DNA from: JAAOII01 sp965207705
GTDB taxonomy: Bacteria; Pseudomonadota; Gammaproteobacteria; CBDBNL01; JAAOII01
Direction of reading: 5' to 3'
Assembly: GCA_965207705.1 (NCBI GenBank)
Contig: OZ242292.1
Span: forward strand, 1,860,001 to 1,924,000
Length of the DNA: 64,000 nt
A model generated the notes under the pieces. That model worked only from the letters and a program-made list of their open reading frames with translations, had not been told where the DNA came from and searched no databases. Made by a program: the position numbers and the translations under genes. Position 1 is the first letter of the stretch, and each line of letters begins with the position of its first letter. Of this stretch, positions 7,833-16,027 are shown piece after piece.

Positions 7833-8775
7833 CACCAACAGTAATATTAATTTGCTTGGCATAGCTGATTTAAGTGCCGAACAAATACATAAACTCCTTG
7901 ATTTGGCTGAGTCCTTAGTTAAAACTAAGGAGCAAACTACTTATGCCAAAAGTTTACATGGCAAAACCATAGCTATGTTATTCTATGAGCCAAGCACCCG
8001 CACTCGCGCCAGCTTTAGCATGGCGGCATATCGTTTGGGGGCAAACGTGATGGAACTCTCACCGAGAAATTCATCGGAGGAGAAGGGAGAAACCCTCATA
8101 GATACTTTCTTAACTCTGCAGGCAATGCGCCCAGATTTATTTGTGCTGCGTCATCGTATATCAGGTATTGCTCATAAGTTAGCTGAAAGAATCTCAATAC
8201 CTATAGTAAATGCTGGAGATGGCAAGAATGAGCATCCAAGTCAAACATTATTAGATTTGCTAACTATACGTTTGCATCGCGGTTCCACTAAGAATTTAAA
8301 AATTGCCATAGTAGGCGATATTTTGCATTCAAGAGTGGCGCGTTCTTTCATTGCTGCGCTGAACAAATTAGGATTTGGTGAGCTTTGTCTTGTAGGTCCT
8401 AAAACATTGTTGCCAGATGATTTCGCTACAGGTAATATCCAAATCAAGCGCGACATAGAAAGCGGTATCAAGAATGCGGATGTCATTATGATGTTACGTT
8501 TGCAACAAGAAAGGATGGAGTATGCTTATTTACCGACAGGAGGAGAGTATTTTTCTTTATATGGACTATCTCAGGAACGGCTTACTCTCGCCAGTAAAGA
8601 TGCATTGGTTATGCATCCAGGACCTTTTAATCGTGGGATGGAGATAAGTTCTGCTGTTGCAGATAGCAGTAGGTCTTTGATATTAAAACAGGTGGAATAT
8701 GGAGTTTTTGCGCGTATGGCTATATTCCTCTCAATTTTGAGTGAGGAACAGCGAAAAAAAGTATGGCAAACATAA
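7813..8775 (+). CDS. pyrB: Aspartate carbamoyltransferase catalytic subunit
   Basis: 320 residues from the ATG at 7813. A TTG farther upstream at 7741 is in frame, but the extra residues look like an out-of-frame copy of ruvX sequence and not protein. It catalyses carbamoyl phosphate plus L-aspartate to N-carbamoyl-L-aspartate, the committed step of pyrimidine synthesis. The phosphate-binding STRTR is at 61-65, the mobile loop SSEEKGE is present, DGKNEHPSQTLLDL follows, and HPGPFNRGMEI near residue 270 closes the active site. The start overlaps ruvX. No pyrC or regulatory-chain pyrI is seen next to it. The stop codon lies inside a 10-bp direct repeat. Confidence 0.93.
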   Translation: MTSKSNNTNSNINLLGIADLSAEQIHKLLDLAESLVKTKEQTTYAKSLHGKTIAMLFYEPSTRTRASFSMAAYRLGANVMELSPRNSSEEKGETLIDTFLTLQAMRPDLFVLRHRISGIAHKLAERISIPIVNAGDGKNEHPSQTLLDLLTIRLHRGSTKNLKIAIVGDILHSRVARSFIAALNKLGFGELCLVGPKTLLPDDFATGNIQIKRDIESGIKNADVIMMLRLQQERMEYAYLPTGGEYFSLYGLSQERLTLASKDALVMHPGPFNRGMEISSAVADSSRSLILKQVEYGVFARMAIFLSILSEEQRKKVWQT

Positions 8776-8786
8776 ACAAACATAAA
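8767..8786. repeat. 10-bp tandem duplication over the pyrB stop
   Basis: CAAACATAAA occurs twice in direct succession, and the first TAA is the stop codon of pyrB (8773-8775). This is the same pattern as the other stop-codon duplications in the window. Confidence 0.8.
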
Positions 8787-8890
8787 GAATTTATAATAAA
8801 ATATACTATGTATATATCAGCAGTTTATGGAATTGCTATGTGCATCAATTATGGATAAACTATAGAATACTTAATAAGTAGAGATAAATT

Positions 8891-9946
8891 ATGGCTTTAA
8901 TAACACTTAGACAACTATTGGATCACGCCGCAGAAAATGATTATGGCGTTCCAGCATTTAACGTTAACAACATGGAACAGATACGCGCAATAATGGAAGG
9001 CGCATCAGAGGTTAACAGCCCTGTTATAGTTCAGGCATCAGCAGGCGCGCGCAAGTATGCTGGCTCGCCTTTTTTACGCCACTTGATTTTAGCGGCTGCG
9101 GAAGAGTTTCCGCATATACCTTTATGTATGCATCAAGATCATGGTGCTTCTCCCGCGGTTTGCCAAAGGTCTATCCAATTGGGATTTACTTCTGTAATGA
9201 TGGACGGTTCTTTATTAGAGGATATGAAGACCCCAGCTGATTTTGAGTATAACGTTAAGGTTACTAAACTAACAACAGATATGGCGCATGCTTGTGGCGT
9301 TTCTGTGGAAGGAGAACTTGGCTGCTTGGGCTCTTTGGAAACAGGGATGGCGGATAAAGAGGATGGGCACGGCGCCGAAGGAGCTTTGACGCGTGAGCAG
9401 ATGCTGACAGACCCACAAGAAGCGGCGGATTTCGTTAAGCAAACGGGTGTTGATGCTCTTGCTATAGCTATAGGCACTAGTCATGGAGCATACAAATTTA
9501 CTCGTCCTCCTACTGGCGAAGTGCTGTCAATAGAGAGAATTAAGGAAATTCATAAACTTTTACCTAATACGCATTTGGTGATGCACGGTTCTTCCAGTGT
9601 GCCGCAAGAGTGGCTGAAAACAATAAATAAATTTGGCGGCGAAATACGTGAGACCTACGGCGTGCCAGTAAGCGAAATACAAGAAGGTATTAAGAGCGGA
9701 GTACGTAAGGTGAATATAGACACCGATTTGCGTTTGGCGGTAACAGGAACTCTGAGAAAATACCTGACAGAAAATAAGAGTGAATTTGACCCACGTAAAT
9801 ACTTAGCACTGACAATTACTTCAATGAAAGAAATTGTTAAAGCGCGTCTTGAAGCATTTGGCACTGCTGGTTGGGCGGATAAAATAAAGCCATTAGATGT
9901 AGAAGCAATGGCGCAAAAGTATCAAGCAGGTGAACTAAACTCATAA
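8891..9946 (+). CDS. fba: Class II fructose-1,6-bisphosphate aldolase
   Basis: 351 residues, the length and sequence style of the Calvin-cycle-type class II aldolase subgroup (CbbA/Fda-like). It cleaves fructose-1,6-bisphosphate to dihydroxyacetone phosphate and glyceraldehyde-3-phosphate, or runs in reverse in gluconeogenesis. Metal ligands are visible in MHQDHG (H81, D83, H84), GELGCLGSLE and MHGSSSVP near 232. NIDTDLRLA is the conserved substrate-phosphate stretch. ATG at 8891 with an AGAGAT-type leader. Neighbours pyrB and metK are unrelated housekeeping genes. Nothing else of the Calvin cycle is present, so the autotrophy-type subfamily alone does not show carbon fixation. Confidence 0.92.
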   Translation: MALITLRQLLDHAAENDYGVPAFNVNNMEQIRAIMEGASEVNSPVIVQASAGARKYAGSPFLRHLILAAAEEFPHIPLCMHQDHGASPAVCQRSIQLGFTSVMMDGSLLEDMKTPADFEYNVKVTKLTTDMAHACGVSVEGELGCLGSLETGMADKEDGHGAEGALTREQMLTDPQEAADFVKQTGVDALAIAIGTSHGAYKFTRPPTGEVLSIERIKEIHKLLPNTHLVMHGSSSVPQEWLKTINKFGGEIRETYGVPVSEIQEGIKSGVRKVNIDTDLRLAVTGTLRKYLTENKSEFDPRKYLALTITSMKEIVKARLEAFGTAGWADKIKPLDVEAMAQKYQAGELNS

Positions 9947-9987
9947 ATTAACTAAATACACTAAACACATTAAACACATAGATCATA

Positions 9988-11169
9988 ATGGACTATAGAT
10001 TTTTTACTTCAGAATCAGTATCCGAGGGTCATCCAGATAAAATGGCAGACCAAATTTCAGATGCAATTCTTGATGACATTATCAGGCAAGATCCTACAGC
10101 GCGGGTTGCTTGTGAAGTACTAATAAAAACAGGATTAGTGGTGGTAGCAGGCGAGGTTAAGACCACTTGTTATGTTGATGTGGAGAATATTACTCGTGAT
10201 GTTATTAAAAAAATTGGCTATGATAATGCTGATTATGGTATGCATCACGCTGCTTGCGGAGTTATTAATGCTTTGGGTCAGCAGTCGCAGGATATATCTC
10301 AGGGAGTTGATAGAAAAGATGAAGATATTGGAGCTGGCGATCAGGGGATGATGTTTGGTTATGCTTCGGATGAAACTGATGTTTATATGCCAATTGCAAT
10401 AACTTATGCCCATAAGTTGGTGCGAAAACAGGCGGAGGTGCGGCGCAGCAAACTAAAGTGGTTACGTCCCGATGCCAAGAGTCAGGTTACTTTTCAGTTT
10501 GATGATGATGGCAATCCTGTAGCAGTTAGCGCAATTGTGCTTTCCACTCAACATGACCCTGACATAACTTCCAAAGAAATAAACGAGGCAGTTATGGAAG
10601 AGATTATTAAACCAACGATTCCAGCTAAATGGCTTCCCGAACAGCGCAAAATATTTATTAATCCCACAGGCAGATTTGTTACAGGGGGTCCTGAGGGCGA
10701 TTGCGGATTGACGGGACGTAAAATAATTGTTGATACTTATGGCGGCGCGGCGCGTCATGGCGGTGGAGCATTTTCTGGCAAAGATCCCAGTAAGGTGGAT
10801 CGTTCAGCTGCTTATGCGGCGCGTTATGTTGCTAAGAATTTGGTGGCTGCTGGCTTAGCGAAACGTTGTGAGTTGCAGGTTTCTTATGCAATTGGTGTGG
10901 TAGAACCCACTTCCATCAGCGTAAATACCTTCGGTACTGGCAAAATTAGTGAAGAAAGAATAGAGTATCTCATTCGCGAGCACTTTGACCTGACACCAAA
11001 AGGCCTAATAGCCATGCTACAATTGGAAAGACCTATATATTCACGCACTGCGGCTTATGGACATTTTGGTAGAAATGAGGATAATTTCACTTGGGAAAAA
11101 ACCGATAGGGCTGCCGCATTGGAAGATGCAGCAAAGATTTCACCAGCTGTTGCAGCTGCCTCTAAATAA
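9988..11169 (+). CDS. metK: S-adenosylmethionine synthase
   Basis: 393 residues, full length. It makes S-adenosylmethionine from methionine and ATP. Visible blocks are SEGHPDKMADQISDAILD (ATP/Mg site), GAGDQGMMFGYA and GRFVTGGPEGDCGLTGRK. ATG at 9988 with the leader inside a small 9-bp direct repeat (TAAACACAT twice at 9962-9979). The 41-bp gap after fba is too short for a SAM riboswitch. SAM would serve the cfa and hemW products encoded nearby, but that is not a specific link. Confidence 0.96.
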   Translation: MDYRFFTSESVSEGHPDKMADQISDAILDDIIRQDPTARVACEVLIKTGLVVVAGEVKTTCYVDVENITRDVIKKIGYDNADYGMHHAACGVINALGQQSQDISQGVDRKDEDIGAGDQGMMFGYASDETDVYMPIAITYAHKLVRKQAEVRRSKLKWLRPDAKSQVTFQFDDDGNPVAVSAIVLSTQHDPDITSKEINEAVMEEIIKPTIPAKWLPEQRKIFINPTGRFVTGGPEGDCGLTGRKIIVDTYGGAARHGGGAFSGKDPSKVDRSAAYAARYVAKNLVAAGLAKRCELQVSYAIGVVEPTSISVNTFGTGKISEERIEYLIREHFDLTPKGLIAMLQLERPIYSRTAAYGHFGRNEDNFTWEKTDRAAALEDAAKISPAVAAASK

Positions 11170-11216
11170 GATGATTATAATTTTATTTGAGTGGACTCAA
11201 GTAAGATTTTTATGAT

Positions 11217-11456
11217 ATGGAAGTATTTATTTTTACATTTATTTTTTTTGCGGTGGCATGCTTGTTAATGTCGCTGGGAGTTCTGAGCGGTAGAAAACCA
11301 ATTAGCGGCTCTTGCGGTGGAATAGGCGGGCTAGGAGATGGTTGTGAAATATGCGGTGGGAGTAAAATTAAATGTGATGAAGAGTCACGCAAATTAGCAG
11401 CTAAACTATCAAGTACACCTCGTATATCAGCGGATGAAGTATCTAAAGAAATATAA
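11217..11456 (+). CDS. nqrM: Na+-NQR maturation protein NqrM
   Basis: 79 residues. A single N-terminal membrane helix (about 3-22) is followed by a glycine/cysteine-rich segment, GSCGGIGGLGDGCEICGG, which is the diagnostic NqrM pattern. NqrM is required for assembly of the membrane metal centre of Na+-translocating NADH:quinone reductase, and its cysteines are thought to deliver iron. It usually lies at the end of the nqr operon after apbE. Here it stands about 4 kb upstream of nqrC, between metK and erpA, which places it next to another iron-sulfur maturation gene. Confidence 0.88.
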   Translation: MEVFIFTFIFFAVACLLMSLGVLSGRKPISGSCGGIGGLGDGCEICGGSKIKCDEESRKLAAKLSSTPRISADEVSKEI

Positions 11457-11470
11457 TTTCCTATATTTCT

Positions 11471-11833
11471 ATGGAGACATTTAATCCGCAAAAAAATACG
11501 GCAAACGCGCCATTAATCATTCATGATAGCGCTATAAAAAAAGCTAAAGCATTGATGAAAATGGAGAATAATCACTCTCTTATGCTAAGGGTATTTATCA
11601 CTGGTGGTGGTTGCTCTGGTTTTCAGTATGGCTTTGCCTTTGAAAGCAGTCCAGCTGATGATGATATTTTTATTCGTAAAGATGGGGTGACGCTGGTAGT
11701 TGACCCAATGAGTATCCAGTATCTTAAGGGGGCTGAAGTTATTTATCAAGAAGGACTTGAAGGGGCAAGATTTATTATCAATAATCCCAATGCTAAGACA
11801 ACCTGCGGTTGCGGGTCATCTTTTTCAATTTAG
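11471..11833 (+). CDS. erpA: Iron-sulfur cluster insertion protein ErpA (A-type carrier)
   Basis: 120 residues. The three A-type carrier cysteines are present: C48 in TGGGCSGFQY, and C112 and C114 in the C-terminal CGCGSSFSI. A-type carriers hand [2Fe-2S] or [4Fe-4S] clusters to apo-enzymes. The C-terminal CGCGSSF form and the absence of any isc genes around it favour ErpA over IscA. The gap to nqrM is 14 bp, so the two are likely co-transcribed, and hemW (a radical-SAM Fe-S protein) follows. Confidence 0.88.
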   Translation: METFNPQKNTANAPLIIHDSAIKKAKALMKMENNHSLMLRVFITGGGCSGFQYGFAFESSPADDDIFIRKDGVTLVVDPMSIQYLKGAEVIYQEGLEGARFIINNPNAKTTCGCGSSFSI

Positions 11834-11863
11834 AAAAATATTTAGTCGGTTAGGGACTTATCT

Positions 11864-13105
11864 ATGATGACTTCTGTGCCATTAAGTATTTATATTCACA
11901 TTCCCTGGTGTGAGAAAAAATGCCCTTATTGTGATTTTAATTCTCACACTTTACCTGGAGAGGATACCCCCGCCTCAATGGAAAAAATATATGCGGCTGC
12001 TTTGCAGCGTGATTTGCGCGATTGTTTAGTCCGCTATCCACATATTAAAGACAAACCAATTTGTTCAATATTTATTGGTGGAGGAACTCCAAGTTTGATG
12101 AGCCCCGAGTTTTACACAAAAATTCTTGATTTTGTCAATAATGAGTTTGATATTCAAGCAGACCTAAGCACTGATGCAACGCCAGGACTTGCGCCGTCTA
12201 TTTCTAAAGGAGACGTAGAAATAACTATGGAAGCAAACCCAGGAAGCGCGGAATATTCTAAGTTTTCTGCCTATCGCGAGGTAGGAATTAATCGCTTGTC
12301 ACTTGGCATTCAATCATTCAACGATGAAATGCTTAGAAATCTGGGTAGAGTTCATACTGCTCGTGCCGCGGAGGATGCTTTCCATGCCGCAGTTGCTGCC
12401 GGTTTTTCACGGATTAATCTGGATATTATGTTCGCTGTGCCCAAACAAAGTATTGCCGCGGCAATGGATGATATTAAAAAAGCAGTTGCGCTCAAACCAC
12501 AACATATTTCTTGGTATCAGATGACTCTTGAACCCAATACTCTTTTTGCCGCTTATCCACCTGAGGGTATTCCTGATGATGAGAGCATTGAAGTTATGGA
12601 AAATAAGGGCTTTGAGATTTTACAACAGAATGGTTTTAATTCTTATGAGGTTTCGGCATGGACTTGCAACCAAACAGAGGGGCAAGCGCGGCATAACCTT
12701 AATTATTGGCAATTTGGCGATTATGTGGGGATTGGAGCTGGCGCCCATAGCAAGATTACCATGCCAAACGGCAGGGTTTTACGTGAAAGACGTATCCGTC
12801 AGCCGAATAAATACATGATAAGTGATAATCAGGCGGTAGATTGTAGAATATTACAGAATGATGATTTAATTTATGAGTTTATGCTGAATGCCATGCGTTT
12901 GCGAGAAGGTTTTACACCTGAGCTATTTAACCAGCGCACTGGATTACCTTTTGAGTGTTTGTTACCAGGCATTAAGAAGGCGCAGGAATTGGGCCTTATG
13001 GGGCTAATAGAGAATAATAATGGACAGGGTAATGCATGGATAGTTGCTACTGATAGGGGGCGTAAGGTTTTAAATGATGTGATTTTGTTGTTTTCAGCAT
13101 CCTGA
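11864..13105 (+). CDS. hemW: HemW-type radical SAM heme chaperone
   Basis: 413 residues, about 30 longer than usual, with extra sequence between the second motif (GGGTPSLM) and the MEANPGS block. The radical-SAM cluster motif CEKKCPYC gives C16, C20 and C23, preceded by YIHIPWC. The lack of the fourth-position pattern of HemN and the short N-terminus put it in the HemW group, which binds heme and is linked to heme delivery and not to coproporphyrinogen oxidation. Two ATGs (11864, 11867) are equally good. It follows erpA by 30 bp. Confidence 0.88.
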   Translation: MMTSVPLSIYIHIPWCEKKCPYCDFNSHTLPGEDTPASMEKIYAAALQRDLRDCLVRYPHIKDKPICSIFIGGGTPSLMSPEFYTKILDFVNNEFDIQADLSTDATPGLAPSISKGDVEITMEANPGSAEYSKFSAYREVGINRLSLGIQSFNDEMLRNLGRVHTARAAEDAFHAAVAAGFSRINLDIMFAVPKQSIAAAMDDIKKAVALKPQHISWYQMTLEPNTLFAAYPPEGIPDDESIEVMENKGFEILQQNGFNSYEVSAWTCNQTEGQARHNLNYWQFGDYVGIGAGAHSKITMPNGRVLRERRIRQPNKYMISDNQAVDCRILQNDDLIYEFMLNAMRLREGFTPELFNQRTGLPFECLLPGIKKAQELGLMGLIENNNGQGNAWIVATDRGRKVLNDVILLFSAS

Positions 13106-13201
13106 GACACCCCAATATATCCTGCCCCTACATTTAATTTATTTTTATATTGACATATTGCTATATGTTTTCTATAATTAAAATCTATATCGGCATAAAT
13201 A

Positions 13202-13274
<73 letters not shown>

Positions 13275-13346
13275 TTTTGAATTATTTATTAAAATTAATA
13301 TTGCCATTTAGTCCATCGGACGTATATAGGGCATATAATAGACACT

Positions 13347-13574
13347 ATGAAAAAAGACATTCATCCCCAATATAACAAAATCACCGCAACTTGTTTTTGT
13401 GGCAACGGCAGTTATGAATTGTATTCCACTCTTAAAGAGGACATAACTTTGGAAATATGCGCTAAATGCCATCCCTTCTATACGGGAGAGCAAAAAATTG
13501 TTGACAGAGCAGGACGTGTTGAAAAATTTCAGAAAAGATTTGGCAAGAAGCTGGTAACAGCTACAACTGGTTGA
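13347..13574 (+). CDS. rpmE: 50S ribosomal protein L31 (zinc-ribbon form)
   Basis: 75 residues starting MKKDIHPQY, the standard bacterial L31 N-terminus. Zinc-binding cysteines are C16 and C18 in CFCGN plus CAKC around 37-40, so this is the zinc-containing type and not the YkgM-like Cys-minus paralogue. L31 bridges the ribosomal subunits. The conserved HPFYTG motif follows the second cysteine pair. The gene stands alone between tRNA-Ala and gltD; the 134 bp after it hold no gene I can recognise. Confidence 0.95.
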   Translation: MKKDIHPQYNKITATCFCGNGSYELYSTLKEDITLEICAKCHPFYTGEQKIVDRAGRVEKFQKRFGKKLVTATTG

Positions 13575-13708
13575 ATAATTCTTAAATAACCCTTAAACAA
13601 TTACTGCTCTTGCTTGTTAGGGCGTTGTTGCTTATCAATATAAAGTTTTTGTGTTAATCACAACCACAGGTGAAGGCAAGCGTGGAAGATATGGTAAAAT
13701 GATTAACG

Positions 13709-15115
13709 ATGCGCAAGAATAACTTTCACTTTTTGGAAATTGAACGGGGTGATCCTCCACTTATATCAATGGATAAGAGGAGGGAGCAGTTCAGTGAAAT
13801 ATATACCCAATACTCGCAAGAAAAAGCGGCAACTCAATCGGAAAGATGTCTGGACTGCGGCATACCTTATTGCCAATGGGGCTGTCCAGTACACAACTAT
13901 ATACCCAATTGGCTGGAGCTAGCTGCCAAAGGTAATATTTTTCAAGCAGCAGAATTATGTCATCAAACGAATAGTTTGCCAGAGGTATGCGGACGCATTT
14001 GCCCGCAAGATAGATTATGCGAAGGCGCCTGCACTTTAAACGATGGATTTGGCGCGGTTACCATTGGTTCAGTTGAAAAATATATCACTGATACGGCTTT
14101 CGCCCTGGGATGGCGTCCTGATCTCTCAGCAGTTAAACCAACTGGCAAAAAAGTAGCAGTAGTTGGCGCAGGTCCTGCAGGTCTTGCCTGCGCTGATGTT
14201 TTGCTGCGCAATGGAGTTAAAGCAGTGGTTTTTGACAGGTACCCAGAAATAGGCGGTTTACTTAATTTTGGTATACCACCTTTTAAACTTGATAAGAAAG
14301 TGCTTGACCTGCGTTATGAAATATTCACTGATATGGGGGCGGAGTTTCGTCTTAACACTACTATAGGCAAGGATATTGCTATGGAAGAATTATTGGCGGA
14401 GTATGACGCAGTTTTTCTTGGAATGGGAACCTATAAATATGTTACAGGAGAGATTCCTGGCATCAACAAGCAAAATGTTTATTCGGCATTGCCTTTTTTA
14501 ATAGGCAATATTAATCAGGTGCGGGGTTATAATGAAGGAACAGAATTTGTTAATATGGAAGATAAAAGAGTCGTGATTTTAGGCGGAGGTGATACTGCTA
14601 TGGATTGCAATCGCACCTGTATAAGACAAGGAGCTCGTTCAGTTATATGCTGCTACAGACGAGATGAAGAAGATATGCCTGGCTCAAAACGTGAAATTAA
14701 AAATGCTCGTGAAGAGGGGGTGCGCTTTAGGTTTAATCATAAACCGCTGGAAATAATAGGTGATGATAAGGTGACAGGAGTACGCTTTATTAAGACAGAA
14801 ATGGGCGAGGCAGACGATAATGGTAAACGACGAGCTACAGATCTACCTGGAAGTGAGGTTGAAATTGTTGCCGATGCGGTGATTATTGCTTTTGGTTTTC
14901 AACCCAATCCACCAAAGTGGTTTTTGGATTATGGGGTGGCGACTCATGATGATGGCAGAGTTAGAGTTAGCACTAACCAAGGGGCGGAATATCAAACTAA
15001 TAATCCCAAAGTTTTTGCTGCAGGCGATATGGTAAGAGGGGCAGATTTAGTGGTAACTGCCATAGCAGATGCACGTGAAGCCGCTCTTTCTATAATAAAC
15101 TACATCAATGATTAA
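13709..15115 (+). CDS. gltD: Glutamate synthase small chain (GltD-type oxidoreductase)
   Basis: 468 residues. The N-terminal cysteine clusters (C47, C50, C55, C59 and C94, C98, C104, C108) bind the two low-potential [4Fe-4S] centres. An FAD Rossmann motif, VAVVGAGPAGLACAD, begins near 149, and an NADPH site, VVILGGGDTAMDC, lies near 290. In NADPH-glutamate synthase this chain passes electrons to GltB. gltB is not in the window, so it could be elsewhere or this could be a free-standing GltD-like electron-transfer subunit. The gene directly precedes a tiny overlapping frame and nqrC. That is not a usual context for gltD and puts two NAD(P)H flavoenzyme systems in one transcript. Confidence 0.88.
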   Translation: MRKNNFHFLEIERGDPPLISMDKRREQFSEIYTQYSQEKAATQSERCLDCGIPYCQWGCPVHNYIPNWLELAAKGNIFQAAELCHQTNSLPEVCGRICPQDRLCEGACTLNDGFGAVTIGSVEKYITDTAFALGWRPDLSAVKPTGKKVAVVGAGPAGLACADVLLRNGVKAVVFDRYPEIGGLLNFGIPPFKLDKKVLDLRYEIFTDMGAEFRLNTTIGKDIAMEELLAEYDAVFLGMGTYKYVTGEIPGINKQNVYSALPFLIGNINQVRGYNEGTEFVNMEDKRVVILGGGDTAMDCNRTCIRQGARSVICCYRRDEEDMPGSKREIKNAREEGVRFRFNHKPLEIIGDDKVTGVRFIKTEMGEADDNGKRRATDLPGSEVEIVADAVIIAFGFQPNPPKWFLDYGVATHDDGRVRVSTNQGAEYQTNNPKVFAAGDMVRGADLVVTAIADAREAALSIINYIND

Positions 15116-15185
15116 TTTTTATATGAAAGTTATGATTAATAGAACCCTCGCTAGATTCTGGTTATTTCTTATAATAACAAAATGA
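15108..15185 (+). pseudogene. 25-codon frame overlapping gltD and nqrC; possible relic of the nqrB 3' end
   Basis: An ATG inside the last codons of gltD opens a 25-codon frame whose TGA overlaps the nqrC ATG as ATGA. Both junctions have the overlap expected of translational coupling. The peptide carries INRTLARF followed by a hydrophobic tail. From memory, NqrB proteins end in a basic segment of the type NIKRRLAR, so this could be what is left of nqrB after nqrA and most of nqrB were lost or moved. The match is too short to prove. It could instead be a chance frame or a coupling leader peptide. Confidence 0.3.
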
Positions 15186-16027
15186 GTGTCATGAAAAAAG
15201 ATTCAATATTTCAAATAATAGCAGTTACTTTAGCTGTATGTTTTGTTTGCTCTATAGCGGTGTCTATGTCTGCGGTGCTACTAAGAGAAAAGCAGAACAT
15301 TAACCGCGAGCTGGCGCGCAAAAAGAATATTCTAACCGCGGCAAATGTTATTAACCCGCAACAGATAACCTCAGCTGAGATTGAGGAAATATTTAGCAAT
15401 GTAGAGTTACGCCTTGCCGACCTTAATAAAGGAGTATTTGTTGATGAGCCAGATGTAGTTTCTTACGACCAACGTAAAGCGGAGAAAGATCCAGCGCTAT
15501 CAATTGAGCTGAGTTCCAATGATGATATCGCCTCTATAGGCAGCCGTGAGAATTATTCTTTGGTTTATTTTATTAGTGGCGACAATAAGCAAGTAGCAGT
15601 ATTCCCTATTCGTGGTTATGGGTTATGGTCTACTCTGCGCGGTTACTTGGCGCTGGATACTAAGGACTATAACACTATAGCTGGATTAACTTTTTATGAG
15701 CATGCCGAGACCCCAGGGTTGGGCGGCGAAGTGGATAATGAAGGATGGAAAGAGCAATGGCGTGGTAAAATGTTATCGGATAATGAAGGAAATATTGCTA
15801 TTCGTTTGGTGCGCGGCGCAGCGGATGGTAGTAGCGGTGCAACTGCTGGCAACTGGGAAGAATCGGATGAAAGCGATGAAGATTGGGTTGACCCTGCCGC
15901 CTATCAAGTGGAGGCATTATCTGGCGCCAGTATAACTTCAAATGGAGTTAATAACCTGTTGCAATTTTGGTTTGGTGACTTGGGATTTAAAAAATTGATT
16001 GAAAATATTAAAGGAAATAAGGTATGA
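15182..16027 (+). CDS. nqrC: Na+-translocating NADH:quinone reductase subunit C
   Basis: 281 residues. One N-terminal membrane helix (about 10-32) is followed by a periplasmic FMN-binding domain. The covalent FMN attachment motif SGASIT ends at Thr252, the residue that takes FMN by a phosphoester bond. The region HAETPGLGGEVDNEGWKEQW is typical of NqrC/RnfG proteins. NqrC passes electrons between the membrane iron centre and NqrB. Start at 15182, with a second ATG at 15191. A clear gltD lies upstream where nqrB normally sits. The stop overlaps the start of the cfa-type gene (ATGA). Confidence 0.94.
   Translation: MSVMKKDSIFQIIAVTLAVCFVCSIAVSMSAVLLREKQNINRELARKKNILTAANVINPQQITSAEIEEIFSNVELRLADLNKGVFVDEPDVVSYDQRKAEKDPALSIELSSNDDIASIGSRENYSLVYFISGDNKQVAVFPIRGYGLWSTLRGYLALDTKDYNTIAGLTFYEHAETPGLGGEVDNEGWKEQWRGKMLSDNEGNIAIRLVRGAADGSSGATAGNWEESDESDEDWVDPAAYQVEALSGASITSNGVNNLLQFWFGDLGFKKLIENIKGNKV

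Noticed and set aside
9947..9987. SAM riboswitch upstream of metK
   Set aside because: Only 41 bases separate fba from metK, too short for a known SAM riboswitch; only a small direct repeat is seen.
13575..13708. Small RNA or gene between rpmE and gltD
   Set aside because: Only a 5-bp TTGTG/CACAA hairpin is visible; no frame or conserved structure.
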